NCBI GenBank assembly: GCA_016716475.1
Contig: JADJWG010000004.1
Span: 806,001-870,000, forward strand
Length of the DNA stretch: 64,000 nucleotides
Source of the DNA: Phycisphaerales bacterium
GTDB taxonomy: Bacteria; Planctomycetota; Phycisphaerae; UBA1845; Fen-1342
Direction of reading: 5' to 3'
Below are positions 51,865-61,484 of the stretch, piece by piece (positions within the stretch are counted from its first letter, which is position 1; the number at the start of each line of letters is the position of its first letter). Under the pieces are notes generated by a model. That model made no database searches and was not told the DNA's origin. It was given only the letters and a program-made list of their open reading frames with translations. A program made the position numbers and the translations under genes.

Positions 51865-52986
51865 ATGAGAGTTATCCATCGTGGGATCGTGGCGCTGACG
51901 TTGCTCAGCGCAGGCGGAGGTGTTGCGTGGAGCCAGGAGCGCGCCTCGGAGGTCCCCGCGGCGGGCTTCTGGCCGACACCGCGCATGATCGATTTCGGCA
52001 TCAACCGCATGACGGAGGAGATGGCCAAGGTCTACGACCTGACCGAAGACCAGGTCTGGCTGACGCGCGAAGTGATCAAGTCCAAATTTCCGGCTTGGAT
52101 GCAGGCCAACCGGGCTGAGATGCAGACCCTGATGAATGATTACTTCGAGGGCCTCATTGCGGACGAGCCGCCGACGCCTGATCAGGTCGCCGCCTGGTCG
52201 CAGCGCGTCATCCCGCTCTTCGAAGAATTCAATGTCCTGATGGAGGAGTCGGCGGAAGAGTTCAAGACGTTCATGACGGATGACCAAGTGGTAATCCTGA
52301 ACGGACAGATGGCCGCGGTGCGGGTTGGCATGAACATGGCCCAGCAGCGCATGGAGATCTGGGCGGATGGCGGCTATGACCCCGATACGGAGTGGGTCCG
52401 CAGCCCGCAGTTCCGCGAGACGGAACGGGAACGCCGCCGCGAACTGGAGCGTGAGCAGCGCGTCGCACAACTCGTCGAAGAGGGCCTGCCCGAGTCCGAA
52501 GCGCGTGCGCAGGTCTATGCCGGCGCGGCGCCGGGCGCGGGACCCACACCGGAGGACCGGAACGTGCGGCCGGCCACGCCCGGCGGGGCAAAGGATGAAT
52601 GGGACAAGTATGTCGAGGATTTCATCCAGCGGTACGAGCTGGACCAGGCCCAGGCGAATCGTGCACTGAGTTTTCTCGAGGACGCCAAGCGCTCACGCGA
52701 CTCGTATCTACGCATCAAGGCCGGCGATATCCAGCGTCTGCAGGAACGATTGAGCGCGGCGGACTCACCCGAGGCGAAGGAGCGCATCGGCAAAGACCTC
52801 GAGAAGGTCCGCGAGCCGATTGACGGTTATTTCGCGCGCTTCAAGGACCGGCTGGAACGCTTGCCGACACGCGCGCAACGTGCGAAAGCCGAAGAGCGCG
52901 AGAAGTCACGCGAGACCGGTGGTGAGGCCCCTGCGGGCGAGCGTGCCGCTGGAAGTGCAAGGCGCACCGAGCAGAGCCAGCGCTGA
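51865..52986 (+). CDS. Exported charged helical protein
   Basis: 373 residues from ATG 51865. A signal peptide (VALTLLSAGGGVAWSQ) leads. The rest is almost entirely helical and highly charged: MIDFGINRMTEEMAKVYDLTEDQVWL, TERERRRELEREQRVAQLVE and KAGDIQRLQERLSAADS (segments separated by turns). This suggests coiled coils in the periplasm, recalling CpxP/Spy-like chaperone architecture, but no family is recognised. It stands alone on the plus strand. Confidence 0.7.
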   Translation: MRVIHRGIVALTLLSAGGGVAWSQERASEVPAAGFWPTPRMIDFGINRMTEEMAKVYDLTEDQVWLTREVIKSKFPAWMQANRAEMQTLMNDYFEGLIADEPPTPDQVAAWSQRVIPLFEEFNVLMEESAEEFKTFMTDDQVVILNGQMAAVRVGMNMAQQRMEIWADGGYDPDTEWVRSPQFRETERERRRELEREQRVAQLVEEGLPESEARAQVYAGAAPGAGPTPEDRNVRPATPGGAKDEWDKYVEDFIQRYELDQAQANRALSFLEDAKRSRDSYLRIKAGDIQRLQERLSAADSPEAKERIGKDLEKVREPIDGYFARFKDRLERLPTRAQRAKAEEREKSRETGGEAPAGERAAGSARRTEQSQR

Positions 52987-53389
52987 TACCTGTGGAAACA
53001 CAGGAGTGTGATTGTCACGGGTCGACGCACTGGCAACGGCCGGGACCAGAAATCATGCCGTCCGGCTGCGATCGCGATCGCCCAGCGCGGGAAAAAGGAG
53101 AGGGCCCGAGCTCGCCGTCGCTCGGACCCTCCAAGCCGGGCTGCCCGCACGGAGTGGGCGGGGACCCTCAGCCCTGTCCGGGTCATCGACTGCCCCCCCG
53201 GACTGCGTGAATAAGGCACGTACCGGTTTCGGGTACTGACGGCCGCGTCCGGTAACGCGTGGACACGAGTTTGTTGACATACACGGCCACCGGGGCCTAA
53301 AAAAGCTTTTTCGTTCGTGGTGCGCGTCGTGTCGCCGTTCGGCTCCTTTCCCGCACCGTCTTGGGGGGAGCCATGTCTGAGGCGCTTCC
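52987..53389. other. Intergenic region before the GT2 gene
   Basis: No gene. A hairpin GAGGGCCCGAGC (53100-53111) with GCTCGGACCCTC (53120-53131) lies next to an A-run (53092-53096), so it reads as a terminator only on the minus strand. TTGACA (53274-53279) with TAAAAA (53298-53303) is a candidate promoter for the glycosyltransferase gene. Confidence 0.5.
53274..53303 (+). promoter_or_regulatory. Candidate promoter of the GT2 gene
   Basis: A perfect TTGACA (53274-53279) is followed after 18 bases by TAAAAA, a weak -10. The downstream AAAAAGCTTTTT palindrome overlaps the expected start site. It lies about 90 bases before the gene. Confidence 0.5.
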
Positions 53390-54944
53390 TTGGAAACTCT
53401 TGTCGCCATCCTATGTGTCGTATTCTTCGCGCTGCTGGTAGCCGTACCTAGTCTGTACGGCTTCCACATGTACCTGCTTCTGTACCTGGCCCATCGGCGC
53501 CGTGCGTCGGTACGGGCTGAACAGCAGGCCTGCATTGCGCACTACCAGCAGTCCGTGCCGGATGAACAGTGGCCGCTGGTCACGACCCAGATCCCCCTCT
53601 ACAACGAAATCAACGTTGCCCGCCGCATCATCGAGGCGGCCGCCAGGATGGACTACCCCCATGGTCGGCATGAAGTGCAGGTGCTCGACGACAGCACCGA
53701 CGGCACGCGCCAGGTTGTGGATCACGTCGTTGCCGAGTTGCAGTCGCATGGTTACCACGTCGTTGTCGTTCGTCGCCCGCAGCGCACGGACTACAAGGCC
53801 GGAGCGCTCGCCCATGGGTTGCTGACCGCGCGTGGGGAGTTCGTAGCAGTCTTCGATGCGGATTTCGTACCCGATCGTGGTTTCCTGCGTCGGATGGTGC
53901 CGTTGTTGGTTTCGGACCCGCGGGCGTGTGCGGTCCAGGGTCGCTGGGGCCACCTCAACGCGCAGGAGACCTGGATTACCTCCGGCCTCGCACTGAGTCT
54001 GGACAACCTCTTCGCCATTGAGCAGGGCGCCCGCGGTTGGAACGGGCTGCTCATGGGCTTCAATGGCACGGGAGGCATGTGGCGTCGTGCCGCGATTGAT
54101 GACCCCGCCGTCGGTGGTTGGAGCGGCGACACCATCACGGAAGACCTCGATTTGTCGTACCGCGCGCAACTTGCAGGTTGGCGCATGATTTATTGTGCGG
54201 ATGAGGTTTCTCCGGCTGAATTGCCCGCCGATGCCGATGCGGTCAAGAGTCAGCAGCGGCGCTGGGCCGTGGGGACGATCCAGACCGCCCGCAAGCTGTT
54301 GCCGGCGGTGTGGCGTTCGCAACTCCCGCTCGCCGCCAAGGTCGAGGGGACACTGCACCTCCTCCAGTACGGCATCTACCTGCCGATGTTGTGCGTGGCA
54401 CTACTGGGGCGGTTGCTGCCGCTGCTGCCGATGATGCTGTTTGACGAGCCCTGGCCGATTTGGCTGAACTCGGTAGGTTTGGTTTTCCTCGGTGCGGCGC
54501 TTGGCACCCGTGATTGTCCACATCTATGCCCGTCGGGCCCTGGGTGGGCGCACACCCGGCTTTGCGGAGATCGTCAAGTTGCTCCTGCTGGGGCTGGGGC
54601 TGACCGTCAACAATGCCGTGGCAGTCGCGACTGGTCTCGTGCAGCGCGGAGGGGAGTTTGTCCGCACGCCGAAGTCCGGCAGCCAGGGGCACAGCCGACC
54701 GCGCGGGCGCTACCGGGGCCTGCAGAGCAAGCTGTGGATTCTCGAGCTCTTGGTCGGCACCTTCTGCTTTGCACAGTGGTGCGTGTTCGTCGACTTCGAC
54801 GGCCCCGGCAGCATCTTCCTGCTTCTGTATGCCACGGGGCTCCTGCTGATGGGCTGGCAGTCACGGCCACGTTCCATTCGTGGAAAACCGAAGCGGATAC
54901 CTGCGACGGCGCCACTCCAGCCGGGCGGACTCGCCACGGGGTAG
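53390..54944 (+). pseudogene. Membrane GT2 glycosyltransferase with a frameshift
   Basis: The first frame (from TTG 53390) is a cellulose-synthase-like GT2: LVTTQIPLYNEINVARRI, VQVLDDSTDGT, FDADFVPDRGFLRRM, GDTITEDLDLSYRAQLAGW and the QxxRW motif QQRRWAVG, with helices at the N-terminus and after QxxRW. Near 54500 the frame shifts by one base: LGAA in the first frame joins LAPVIVHIYARRALGGRTPG in the second, which carries two to three further helices and ends at 54944. Fused, the protein is about 517 residues. One surplus base explains the break. It would polymerise or transfer sugar at the membrane if intact. Confidence 0.82.
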
Positions 54945-55001
54945 GGTTCCGCCGCCTTCCGGTGGATCCCCGGTACCGGGCAGTACCCGCGCAGTCAGGT
55001 G

Positions 55002-55046
55002 AAAAAAACTCCCCGGATGGCCCACTTCCTTGTGGCCACCCGGGGG
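55002..55046 (-). terminator. Rho-independent terminator of the 55-56 kb gene
   Basis: On the minus strand a GC-rich imperfect stem (55011-55025 with 55032-55045, loop TTCCTT on the plus strand) is followed by a seven-T run (complement of 55002-55008). It starts about 40 bases after the stop at 55084. It could also help end the GT2 transcript on the plus strand. Confidence 0.8.
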
Positions 55047-55083
55047 TCTCACCTCTCCTGGTATTTTCGAAATGGTCGCCAGC

Positions 55084-56148
55084 TTACAGCCCCGTCATCA
55101 GGGCACCGAAGAGCGTCACATCAGCACCCGTCAAGAAGTCGTCTTCATCCAGGTCGAAGCGGTAGCAGCCGCCGGTGGTGAGGTCTGCGCTCGCGCAAAC
55201 CTGGAATGCGGCCGCGTCGATCATGTCGCGCTTGCCGTTGTAGTCGATATCGCCCCACGGCGTGCCAACACCCGGCGGGAACACATCGATCTCGCGGATG
55301 ATGGGAGCTTCGATTGCCTTGCGGAGCCCGTCCACGTCCTCGGGATCCATGTCGCACGAAAGATAGGCGGCATCGGTCTCGTTCGCCGCGCCGTTCCACG
55401 GGTCGCGGAAGGCACCCTGGGTATTGCTGACGCAATAGAAGACGATCCGCAGATCGGTGCAGCCCTGAACGAGGTACTTGCTATCAAAGTTGTGTAGTTC
55501 GGTCAGACTGCCCGCCCACAGCCCGGTGTTGAAGAGCTGGCCGAATTCGCCCGTCCGCACGCTGGCCGCCACCAAGGTGTAGGTGCCAAGGTCGCCGAGA
55601 CCATCGGTCGAAGCCCATACGTCATAGTGCTGAAACACCCGACCGTCGAGATTGAGGAAGTTACCACCGAGCACACGCAGGTACCCGATGTTGGTCGGAG
55701 TCGTGAACCCGAAGCGCACGACCAGGGAGGCCCGTGCGAAGTCCCGCAGAATGCCGTCGAGCGGTCCATTCGCCAAACCGTCCACGAACACGCCCGGGTG
55801 GCCGCCGGCAAACGACGGGCAGCAGTAGAAGCCGTCGCTCGCCTGGCCGATACCCGGAAACTGATCGTAAAGGCACGGCGCAGAACCTTGATTCATCAGC
55901 ATCGAGTACACTTCGTTGGTGGCGTCGATGATGCCGAAGTTGAACGGGTAGGCGCTTTCGTTCAGGATCTGGTTTGAAAGGATGCCCGATTCGGTGGTCG
56001 TCGCGAAGCCCTGCACGAGATCGGTGCTGCTCGGTGGATGCGACAATTGGGCAAAGGTGGGTGCGAGTTCCCATTTGAAGTAAGGGTTGACGTCGGCTTG
56101 TGCCGCGCCCACCACCAGCGGTAAACAAAGCAGCGCCAGTCGCTTCAT
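55084..56148 (-). CDS. Exported protein with dockerin-like C-terminus
   Basis: 354 residues from ATG 56148 with AGGAG upstream. The signal peptide is KRLALLCLPLVVGAAQA. The central part is beta-rich with FNFGIIDATNEVYSMLM, TPTNIGYLRVLGGNFLN and FYCVSNTQGAFRDPWNG; the last resembles a segment in the PEP-CTERM protein at 56448-57221, which suggests related folds. The end, WGDIDYNGKRDMIDAAAF followed by FDLDEDDFLTGADVTLF, is a divergent dockerin-like double calcium-loop unit. Likely surface or exported. No function assigned. Confidence 0.8.
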   Translation of the reverse strand: MKRLALLCLPLVVGAAQADVNPYFKWELAPTFAQLSHPPSSTDLVQGFATTTESGILSNQILNESAYPFNFGIIDATNEVYSMLMNQGSAPCLYDQFPGIGQASDGFYCCPSFAGGHPGVFVDGLANGPLDGILRDFARASLVVRFGFTTPTNIGYLRVLGGNFLNLDGRVFQHYDVWASTDGLGDLGTYTLVAASVRTGEFGQLFNTGLWAGSLTELHNFDSKYLVQGCTDLRIVFYCVSNTQGAFRDPWNGAANETDAAYLSCDMDPEDVDGLRKAIEAPIIREIDVFPPGVGTPWGDIDYNGKRDMIDAAAFQVCASADLTTGGCYRFDLDEDDFLTGADVTLFGALMTGL

Positions 56149-56447
56149 GTGGGTTTCGCTCCTGTTCTCCAAAGTTGCGGGATTTGATCGTGGCTGCCGT
56201 CCCCCGCCGCATCGCGGCGAACGTACCACGGCTGGTTTCAGTATACTTCGCGCGGTGCGCTGACTGCAAGTCGGAGTATCCTCCGATGCTCACCCTACAA
56301 TGTCCGAATAATTGACGGATGGCACATCAGATTCACCTGCCGATTTAGCGAAACGCTGGTATTACCGCCCGGGCCCCCGTTATACTTGTGCTTGACGGTT
56401 ACGGGATTTCACGTCTGCTCACCATCTTTACGCCTTGGAGGAGAAGA
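56149..56447. other. Divergent promoter region
   Basis: Separates two exported-protein genes. AT-rich for this genome around 56280-56330. GGAGGAG at 56437-56443 serves the ATG at 56448. Confidence 0.4.
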
Positions 56448-57221
56448 ATGTATCGACACTCGCTGAGACTAGGGGCCGGTTGTGCCGCACTACTGTTCGC
56501 CTTTTCGGCCACCGCTGCCATCACCCACTCGACGCAACACAGCACGGCCGTCAATGGCCTCGACGCACAGATTGCCGCGAATGACATCATCGCCGGCATG
56601 ATTGGCACGGAACTGCCCGGCGATCTCGGTTGGCACCCGGCCAACTCGAATCCTGCCGACCAGTTGCCGGCCCTGACGGACGGCGCGGGCCTGCTGGGCT
56701 CCGGCCTCACAGGTCTGCTCAACGACTTCCCGGGCGTCGGCACCCCCGCCAAGCTCATCCGTTACGACTTCGCCGCCGCGGACCTCGCCGAGATCCGCAT
56801 TCTCTCGGGCAACGCCGGCCGCGACGGCCGTGTATTCTCGACCACGGTCATCCGCTATTCGAACAATGACGGCCAGAGCTGGGATCTGCTGGGCTATTTC
56901 CAGTCGGATCCGTCCGGCACGCTGAATTCAGGCGGTGGCAACAATTGGGCCTCGACCCTCGTCACGATTTACGACGACGCCAGCCCGACGCTGCTGGCCG
57001 GCGCCACGAACCTGATCTTCGAACTGTACGCGGTTGACAACACCGGCGGCCAGATGCGTGATCCGTTCGATGGCGTCAATCCGTTCACGGGTGTTGATGA
57101 TGGCCTGACCGCCGCGTTCGTCTCTCCGCTGATCTGGGAGATCGACGTGGTTGAGGTGCCGGAACCGGCCGGTCTGCTGCTCCTCACGCTGGTGGGTGCG
57201 CTGGCTATTCGCCGCCGCTAG
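56448..57221 (+). CDS. PEP-CTERM exported protein
   Basis: 257 residues from ATG 56448. Signal peptide: LRLGAGCAALLFAFSATAA. The body is beta-rich (TPAKLIRYDFAAADLAEIRIL, GRVFSTTVIRYSNNDGQSWDLL, NLIFELYAVDNTGGQMRDPF, separated by loops). The end VEVPEPAGLLLLTLVGALAIRRR, a VPEP motif, hydrophobic helix and Arg cluster, is the PEP-CTERM sorting signal removed by exosortase. It is likely anchored or released at the cell surface. A terminator follows. Confidence 0.92.
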   Translation: MYRHSLRLGAGCAALLFAFSATAAITHSTQHSTAVNGLDAQIAANDIIAGMIGTELPGDLGWHPANSNPADQLPALTDGAGLLGSGLTGLLNDFPGVGTPAKLIRYDFAAADLAEIRILSGNAGRDGRVFSTTVIRYSNNDGQSWDLLGYFQSDPSGTLNSGGGNNWASTLVTIYDDASPTLLAGATNLIFELYAVDNTGGQMRDPFDGVNPFTGVDDGLTAAFVSPLIWEIDVVEVPEPAGLLLLTLVGALAIRRR

Positions 57222-57255
57222 AAGGTACGTGACGGTAGGGAGCGTTCCAATTCAG

Positions 57256-57292
57256 ACCGCGGGATGGCTTGTCCACCCCGCGGTTTTTCTTT
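57256..57292 (+). terminator. Rho-independent terminator after the PEP-CTERM gene
   Basis: ACCGCGGG (57256-57263) pairs with CCCGCGGT (57277-57284); TGG/CCA extends the stem past one mismatch. TTTTTCTTT follows directly. It lies 35 bases after the stop codon. Confidence 0.92.
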
Positions 57293-57341
57293 AGGGTCTC
57301 CTACGCGGCCGCACACTCTCTGCGTGCCCGTGGGAGGACCG

Positions 57342-59954
57342 ATGATGCACAGCCGAATCTCGTGGCGCGCGAACGCGACTTGGATTCACACCAGCTTGCT
57401 CTTGATGGCGACGGTGTCCCTGCCGGGCTGCGTCGTAGTCGCGGGATGGCCGCCGTTCGGACCACCCCGGACGATGGACCTTGACTTCGAGCAGCGCCGG
57501 CTCAGCCCCTTCGGCATCCACGGGCCAAGCTACTCCCACTGGGTCGCCGAGGGCAAGCCGCATCTCTGGGAAGAGGGGACCGCCCGCCTGCGCATCATCC
57601 GCGACAGCGGTGCCCGGTGGGTGCGGCAGGACTTCTGGTGGGCGCAGGTCGAGCCGCAGCCGGGAAGGTGGGAGTGGGCGAACTTCGACCGCGCGGTCGA
57701 AAGCTACGAGCGGGCCGGCGTGAATGTGCTTGCCATTCTCTGCTACGGTTCCGCGTGGGGTGGCGGTGACAGCCCGACCACGCCGGAAGAGCGCGCGGCC
57801 TTCGGTGTTTACGTGCATGAGATGGTCAAACGCTATCGTGGGCGGATTCACGCCTGGGAAATCTGGAACGAGCCGAACATTCAGCCATTCTGGTCCCCGC
57901 GGCCGGACCCGGCACTCTATGCGGAACTGCTGAAGGTTGCCTACCGCGCGGCGAAAGAGGCGGACCCGAATTGCGTGGTGGTGGGTGGGGTGACCGCCGG
58001 TCCGGATGCGGCGTTCGTTGCGGGAATGTACGCCCATGGCGCCGCTGGCCACTTCGATGTGCTCAGCTACCACAACTACAACCAGCACGCCGACCTCGAC
58101 ACCGAGTGGCCTGCGCTGAAGCGGCTGCGCGAAATCATGGCCGCGAACGGGGACGCCGAGAAGCCGATCTGGCATACGGAGAACGGCTTCTACACAGGGC
58201 CGGTCGGGCTCTCCGAGGAAGACCAGGCCGCGCGCCTGATGCGCTACTCACTCGGGCTGCTGGGGCTGGGGATCGAGCGGACGTTTCAGCTTACGGTGGC
58301 AGACTGGACGGACGATCCGAATTCCGCTGACCGCAGCGTGTATCGCGGGCTGACGCGCACCGACTACACGCCGAAGCTTGCGCTGCGGGCCTACCAGGTG
58401 ATGGCAGCGCGAGTGGGAATGCTGCGGGCGCAGGGTATCTTTCGGCCGGCGCCAGGAGTCACCGGCATCCTGTTCGGCGCGCCCGAGGGGTTTTCCGGCG
58501 GCAGCGCCGACACGCTGGTCGTGTGGCGTGATTGGAGCGCGCCGCGCGCTCCTGCCTGCCTCGTGCTCGGCGTCCCCGTTGTCCTGCTGCAGGATCTGCA
58601 CGGCGGATGGCGCATCGAGCGGTCCGACAGCGGCGTGTACGAGATAGAGGTGGGCCGCGAGCCGCTGTACATCCTCGCGCCCGGCGAGACGATTCGGCAA
58701 TCCGCAACCGCGGTGCGCTGGGACGATCCGCTCCGCAGTACGACACCTCGCGATCTGGCAACCCCGTTGCAGGTCACGCTCGACGTGGTGCCGCCGCAGG
58801 GTGTGTCGTTCCGGATCGGCACGGGCGATCCCGACGATCGCGAGAGTTCGGTCGAGATCGCGCGCCTCGTTGTGCCGGCGCCCGGTACGAATCGAGTCTC
58901 GCTGAACACGCTGGGCTTCGAGCCGGGCCGGCACGAGGTGTGGTGGGAGCTTGCTCCACTCGGCGGGGTGGATGCCCTGATCGTTCGCGGGTATCGCGAG
59001 CTCGAAGTCCTGCCGCCCGTGCGTTTTGGCTTTGATCGCTTTCCACAGCTCGATGCGACCGCCCCGGCGGTTCCGGCCTTCGTCGAGTATGCCGGCGCTA
59101 AGCCGGCCACCGGCCGGCTGTGGGTCGAGCTTGATGGGCGGGCGGTTGCCACGCAGCACGAGATCGAACTTACACCCGGCGCGGCGGTGCGAACCGGTGT
59201 GCCGCTCGACTTGACCGCGTTCGAGGCCGGGTTGCCTGCATCGGTGACGCTGCAACTCGAGATCGAGGAGGAGCGGTACACTGTCGCGGCCGAGAAGCGC
59301 CTGATCGCGTGTCCGCCAGCGCCGGGGGCGGTGCGGGTCGACGGCGATCTCTCCGAGTGGCGCGCCCGCCCGCCGCAGATTCGGCCGGAGATGATGCGTT
59401 GGGAGTACGTCAACGCCGACGATCCGCCGGGGCCGGACGACCTGAGCGTAACGGCATGGCTTGCGTGGGACGAGCGTGGCCTGTGGTTCGCGGCCGAGGT
59501 GCGCGACGACGTCCTTGTCCTGCCCCAATCGCGTCATGTCTGGGACTGGGATTCGGTGCAGATCGGGCTCGACTTGGGCAGCGACGCGCAGCCCGCCACG
59601 CCCTACGACGGCAACGATCTCGAGATTGAGGTCGGGGCCAACGGGGGTGGTCCGACCTGGTGTTACCTCGGCGCGTGCCCGCCCGGCTGGCCGGCCGAGG
59701 ACCTCTCCGACCGGCTGCAATGTGCTGTGAAGGTGGACGAAGCGGGCGGCATCCTGACCTACGAAGTCCATGTTCCCGCCGACCTGCTCGTCTCCGTGCT
59801 GAAGCTGGAACCGGACACGGTGCTCGGCTTCTCGTTCCTCGTGAACGACAACGACGGCGCCGGCCGCGCCGGGTGGCAGGAACTCACACCCGGTATCGGG
59901 ATGGGCAAACAGCCGGAACATTTCGCGTGGCTATGGCTGCGCCCGGACGAGTAA
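57342..59954 (+). CDS. Lipoprotein glycoside hydrolase (clan GH-A) with CBM9-like domain
   Basis: 870 residues from ATG 57342 with GGGAGG upstream. A lipoprotein signal ends VSLPGC. Residues about 50-420 are a TIM-barrel of GH-A type, nearest GH39/GH5: WVRQDFWWAQVEPQPGRWEW, acid/base Glu in IHAWEIWNEPNIQPFW, FDVLSYHNYN, and candidate nucleophile Glu in KPIWHTENGFY. Beta-sandwich segments follow (about 430-680). Residues about 690-870 are a CBM9/DOMON-like domain (RVDGDLSEWRAR, TAWLAWDERGLWFAAEVRDD, WDWDSVQIGLDLG). It should act on an external polysaccharide or glycoside; substrate is unknown. Confidence 0.88.
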   Translation: MMHSRISWRANATWIHTSLLLMATVSLPGCVVVAGWPPFGPPRTMDLDFEQRRLSPFGIHGPSYSHWVAEGKPHLWEEGTARLRIIRDSGARWVRQDFWWAQVEPQPGRWEWANFDRAVESYERAGVNVLAILCYGSAWGGGDSPTTPEERAAFGVYVHEMVKRYRGRIHAWEIWNEPNIQPFWSPRPDPALYAELLKVAYRAAKEADPNCVVVGGVTAGPDAAFVAGMYAHGAAGHFDVLSYHNYNQHADLDTEWPALKRLREIMAANGDAEKPIWHTENGFYTGPVGLSEEDQAARLMRYSLGLLGLGIERTFQLTVADWTDDPNSADRSVYRGLTRTDYTPKLALRAYQVMAARVGMLRAQGIFRPAPGVTGILFGAPEGFSGGSADTLVVWRDWSAPRAPACLVLGVPVVLLQDLHGGWRIERSDSGVYEIEVGREPLYILAPGETIRQSATAVRWDDPLRSTTPRDLATPLQVTLDVVPPQGVSFRIGTGDPDDRESSVEIARLVVPAPGTNRVSLNTLGFEPGRHEVWWELAPLGGVDALIVRGYRELEVLPPVRFGFDRFPQLDATAPAVPAFVEYAGAKPATGRLWVELDGRAVATQHEIELTPGAAVRTGVPLDLTAFEAGLPASVTLQLEIEEERYTVAAEKRLIACPPAPGAVRVDGDLSEWRARPPQIRPEMMRWEYVNADDPPGPDDLSVTAWLAWDERGLWFAAEVRDDVLVLPQSRHVWDWDSVQIGLDLGSDAQPATPYDGNDLEIEVGANGGGPTWCYLGACPPGWPAEDLSDRLQCAVKVDEAGGILTYEVHVPADLLVSVLKLEPDTVLGFSFLVNDNDGAGRAGWQELTPGIGMGKQPEHFAWLWLRPDE

Positions 59955-59975
59955 GCGCCGGCTTGCCGCTCGCCC

Positions 59976-61019
59976 TCAGCCCCGTACGTCAGAGGATCCG
60001 GTACCGATACGGTCCCACTTTTCGAATACGGCCCGCACGGTGTCCGGCCGGCAACCGGGACCGAATTCGCACTGCGCGATGACGCCGCCGTGCCCACGGT
60101 AGAGCGCCTGCGCGACGCGCTGCACAGCCGCACGCGTTTCATCCGCCGTGCCGAACGCGAGCAGGCGCTGCCGGTCGATCTCACCCCAGAAAGTGATGCG
60201 CCCCCGGAAACGCCGCCCGATCTCCTCGATGTCCATGCAGAAGAGCTGGCTGTTGATGGCGTCGATGCCGATCTCGATCAGGTCTTCGTAGATGTCGAAG
60301 ATGTGGCCATCGCTGTGCATGAACGCGAACTTGCCGGCGTCGTGGATGATCTGCACGTAGTCCGCATAGAGCGGCTTGAACAGCTCACGCCAAACCTGCG
60401 GGCGGATCAGCAGGTTCTGCTGGGTGCCCCAGTCGTCATACCATACGATCCCGTCGATATCCGTCTGCACCCAATGCGTCAGCAGCGCACAGGCCCACTC
60501 GTGGACGCGCTCCCGCAGCGTGAAGAAACCGGCCGGCCGGCGGGCGATGTCCTTCAGCAGGTTCTCCGTACCTCGCAGGAACTGCATCCGCTCGAATGGG
60601 CGGATCGGCGCGAGTGCCGCCATGAACCCATCCGACGCCGCGCACGACCGGTTCACCGGGTCGGGGTTGATCTCCACCCATGCCCACGGCGGCCGGACCT
60701 TGTCGAGGTCGCCCGTGTAGCTCTTGACGAGCGGGTCGCGGACCTCGCCCATCACGTGCTGCTGCAACGTGACGAAAGCGCAGCCCCACTCGTCGACGTA
60801 AGTGCCGACCTCCTCCGGATCGCCGCGCACGCAGTCGACGGGTGGCAGGTGAATCTCGGGTCCGTGGATGTCGTCGGGGAAGTCACGCCGCAGGGCCGCC
60901 AACTCGTCCGGGTAGGCCTTTGCCGCCAATGGTCCGGCCCACACCTGTCGCGGTACGCGGGGGGTGGACTCGAAGCGCAGTGTGCGCTGCACCAGTTCGC
61001 GGGGCGTCAGGGTGGACAT
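59976..61019 (-). CDS. Uroporphyrinogen decarboxylase-like (UroD/MtaA family) protein
   Basis: 347 residues from ATG 61019 with GGAG nine bases upstream. It has the UroD-fold pattern: LTPRELVQRTLRFESTPRVPR, VWYDDWGTQQNLLI, KPLYADYVQIIHDAGKFAFMHSDG and DAINSQLFCMDIEEIGRRF, GRITFWGEID. Planctomycetes encode many such proteins outside haem synthesis; they are thought to be methyltransferase-like enzymes acting on corrinoid or methylated compounds. Residues HSDG match the metal-binding region of MtaA-type enzymes. Specific role unknown. Confidence 0.85.
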   Translation of the reverse strand: MSTLTPRELVQRTLRFESTPRVPRQVWAGPLAAKAYPDELAALRRDFPDDIHGPEIHLPPVDCVRGDPEEVGTYVDEWGCAFVTLQQHVMGEVRDPLVKSYTGDLDKVRPPWAWVEINPDPVNRSCAASDGFMAALAPIRPFERMQFLRGTENLLKDIARRPAGFFTLRERVHEWACALLTHWVQTDIDGIVWYDDWGTQQNLLIRPQVWRELFKPLYADYVQIIHDAGKFAFMHSDGHIFDIYEDLIEIGIDAINSQLFCMDIEEIGRRFRGRITFWGEIDRQRLLAFGTADETRAAVQRVAQALYRGHGGVIAQCEFGPGCRPDTVRAVFEKWDRIGTGSSDVRG

Positions 61020-61044
61020 GCAAGGTACTCCCTCATGCAGGCGG

Positions 61045-61290
61045 TTACTCGCGGGCGACAGCCACCAGTGCCCGTACGTTTTCCGGCGGCGTTCCGGGGG
61101 GCAGCTTGCAGCCGACCCCCACAATGTACCGCGGGCGCAGGGCGCGCGGAGGGGCATCGGCGGCGTATTCCAACCGGACCCCGCAGTCGGCGACATCGCA
61201 CCACGCGTCGGAGCAGCACGCAACGAGGTCAAGTTCGAAGTCTTCGAGCGCTGCGCGCGTCCGATCAACGGAGTTCATTGACTTCCCCAT
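61045..61290 (-). CDS. Short UroD-like C-terminal fragment
   Basis: 81 residues. The end (LRPRYIVGVGCKLPPGTPPE then NVRALVAVARE) resembles the C-terminus of UroD-related proteins. The preceding part carries CCSDAWCDVADCGV, a Cys-rich stretch. It sits 25 bases upstream of the intact UroD-like gene on the same strand. It may be a remnant of a second copy or a small partner protein; no intact start of a full UroD gene is seen upstream. Confidence 0.4.
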   Translation of the reverse strand: MGKSMNSVDRTRAALEDFELDLVACCSDAWCDVADCGVRLEYAADAPPRALRPRYIVGVGCKLPPGTPPENVRALVAVARE

Positions 61291-61484
61291 CCGGCACGGT
61301 GAAGGCTTGGCGTGGAACCCGGAGGACGCGGGATTTACCCGTCAGAAAGAGATTCCGTTCACCTGGGGACGGGGCGAGGTGCGGGAGATGCCCTGATCGC
61401 CGGTCCTAACATGTGCCGGAAACAGGACTTCCGGCGAGCCGATATCCTTTTGACGCGGCCGGGCCGCGGGGGACAATAAGGAGC

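Noticed and set aside
54490..54510. Programmed ribosomal frameshift in the GT2 gene
   Set aside because: No slippery heptamer or stimulatory structure is apparent; a sequence error or mutation is simpler.
58248..59921. A 557-codon minus-strand frame
   Set aside because: Antisense to the glycoside hydrolase gene; no domain and biased composition.
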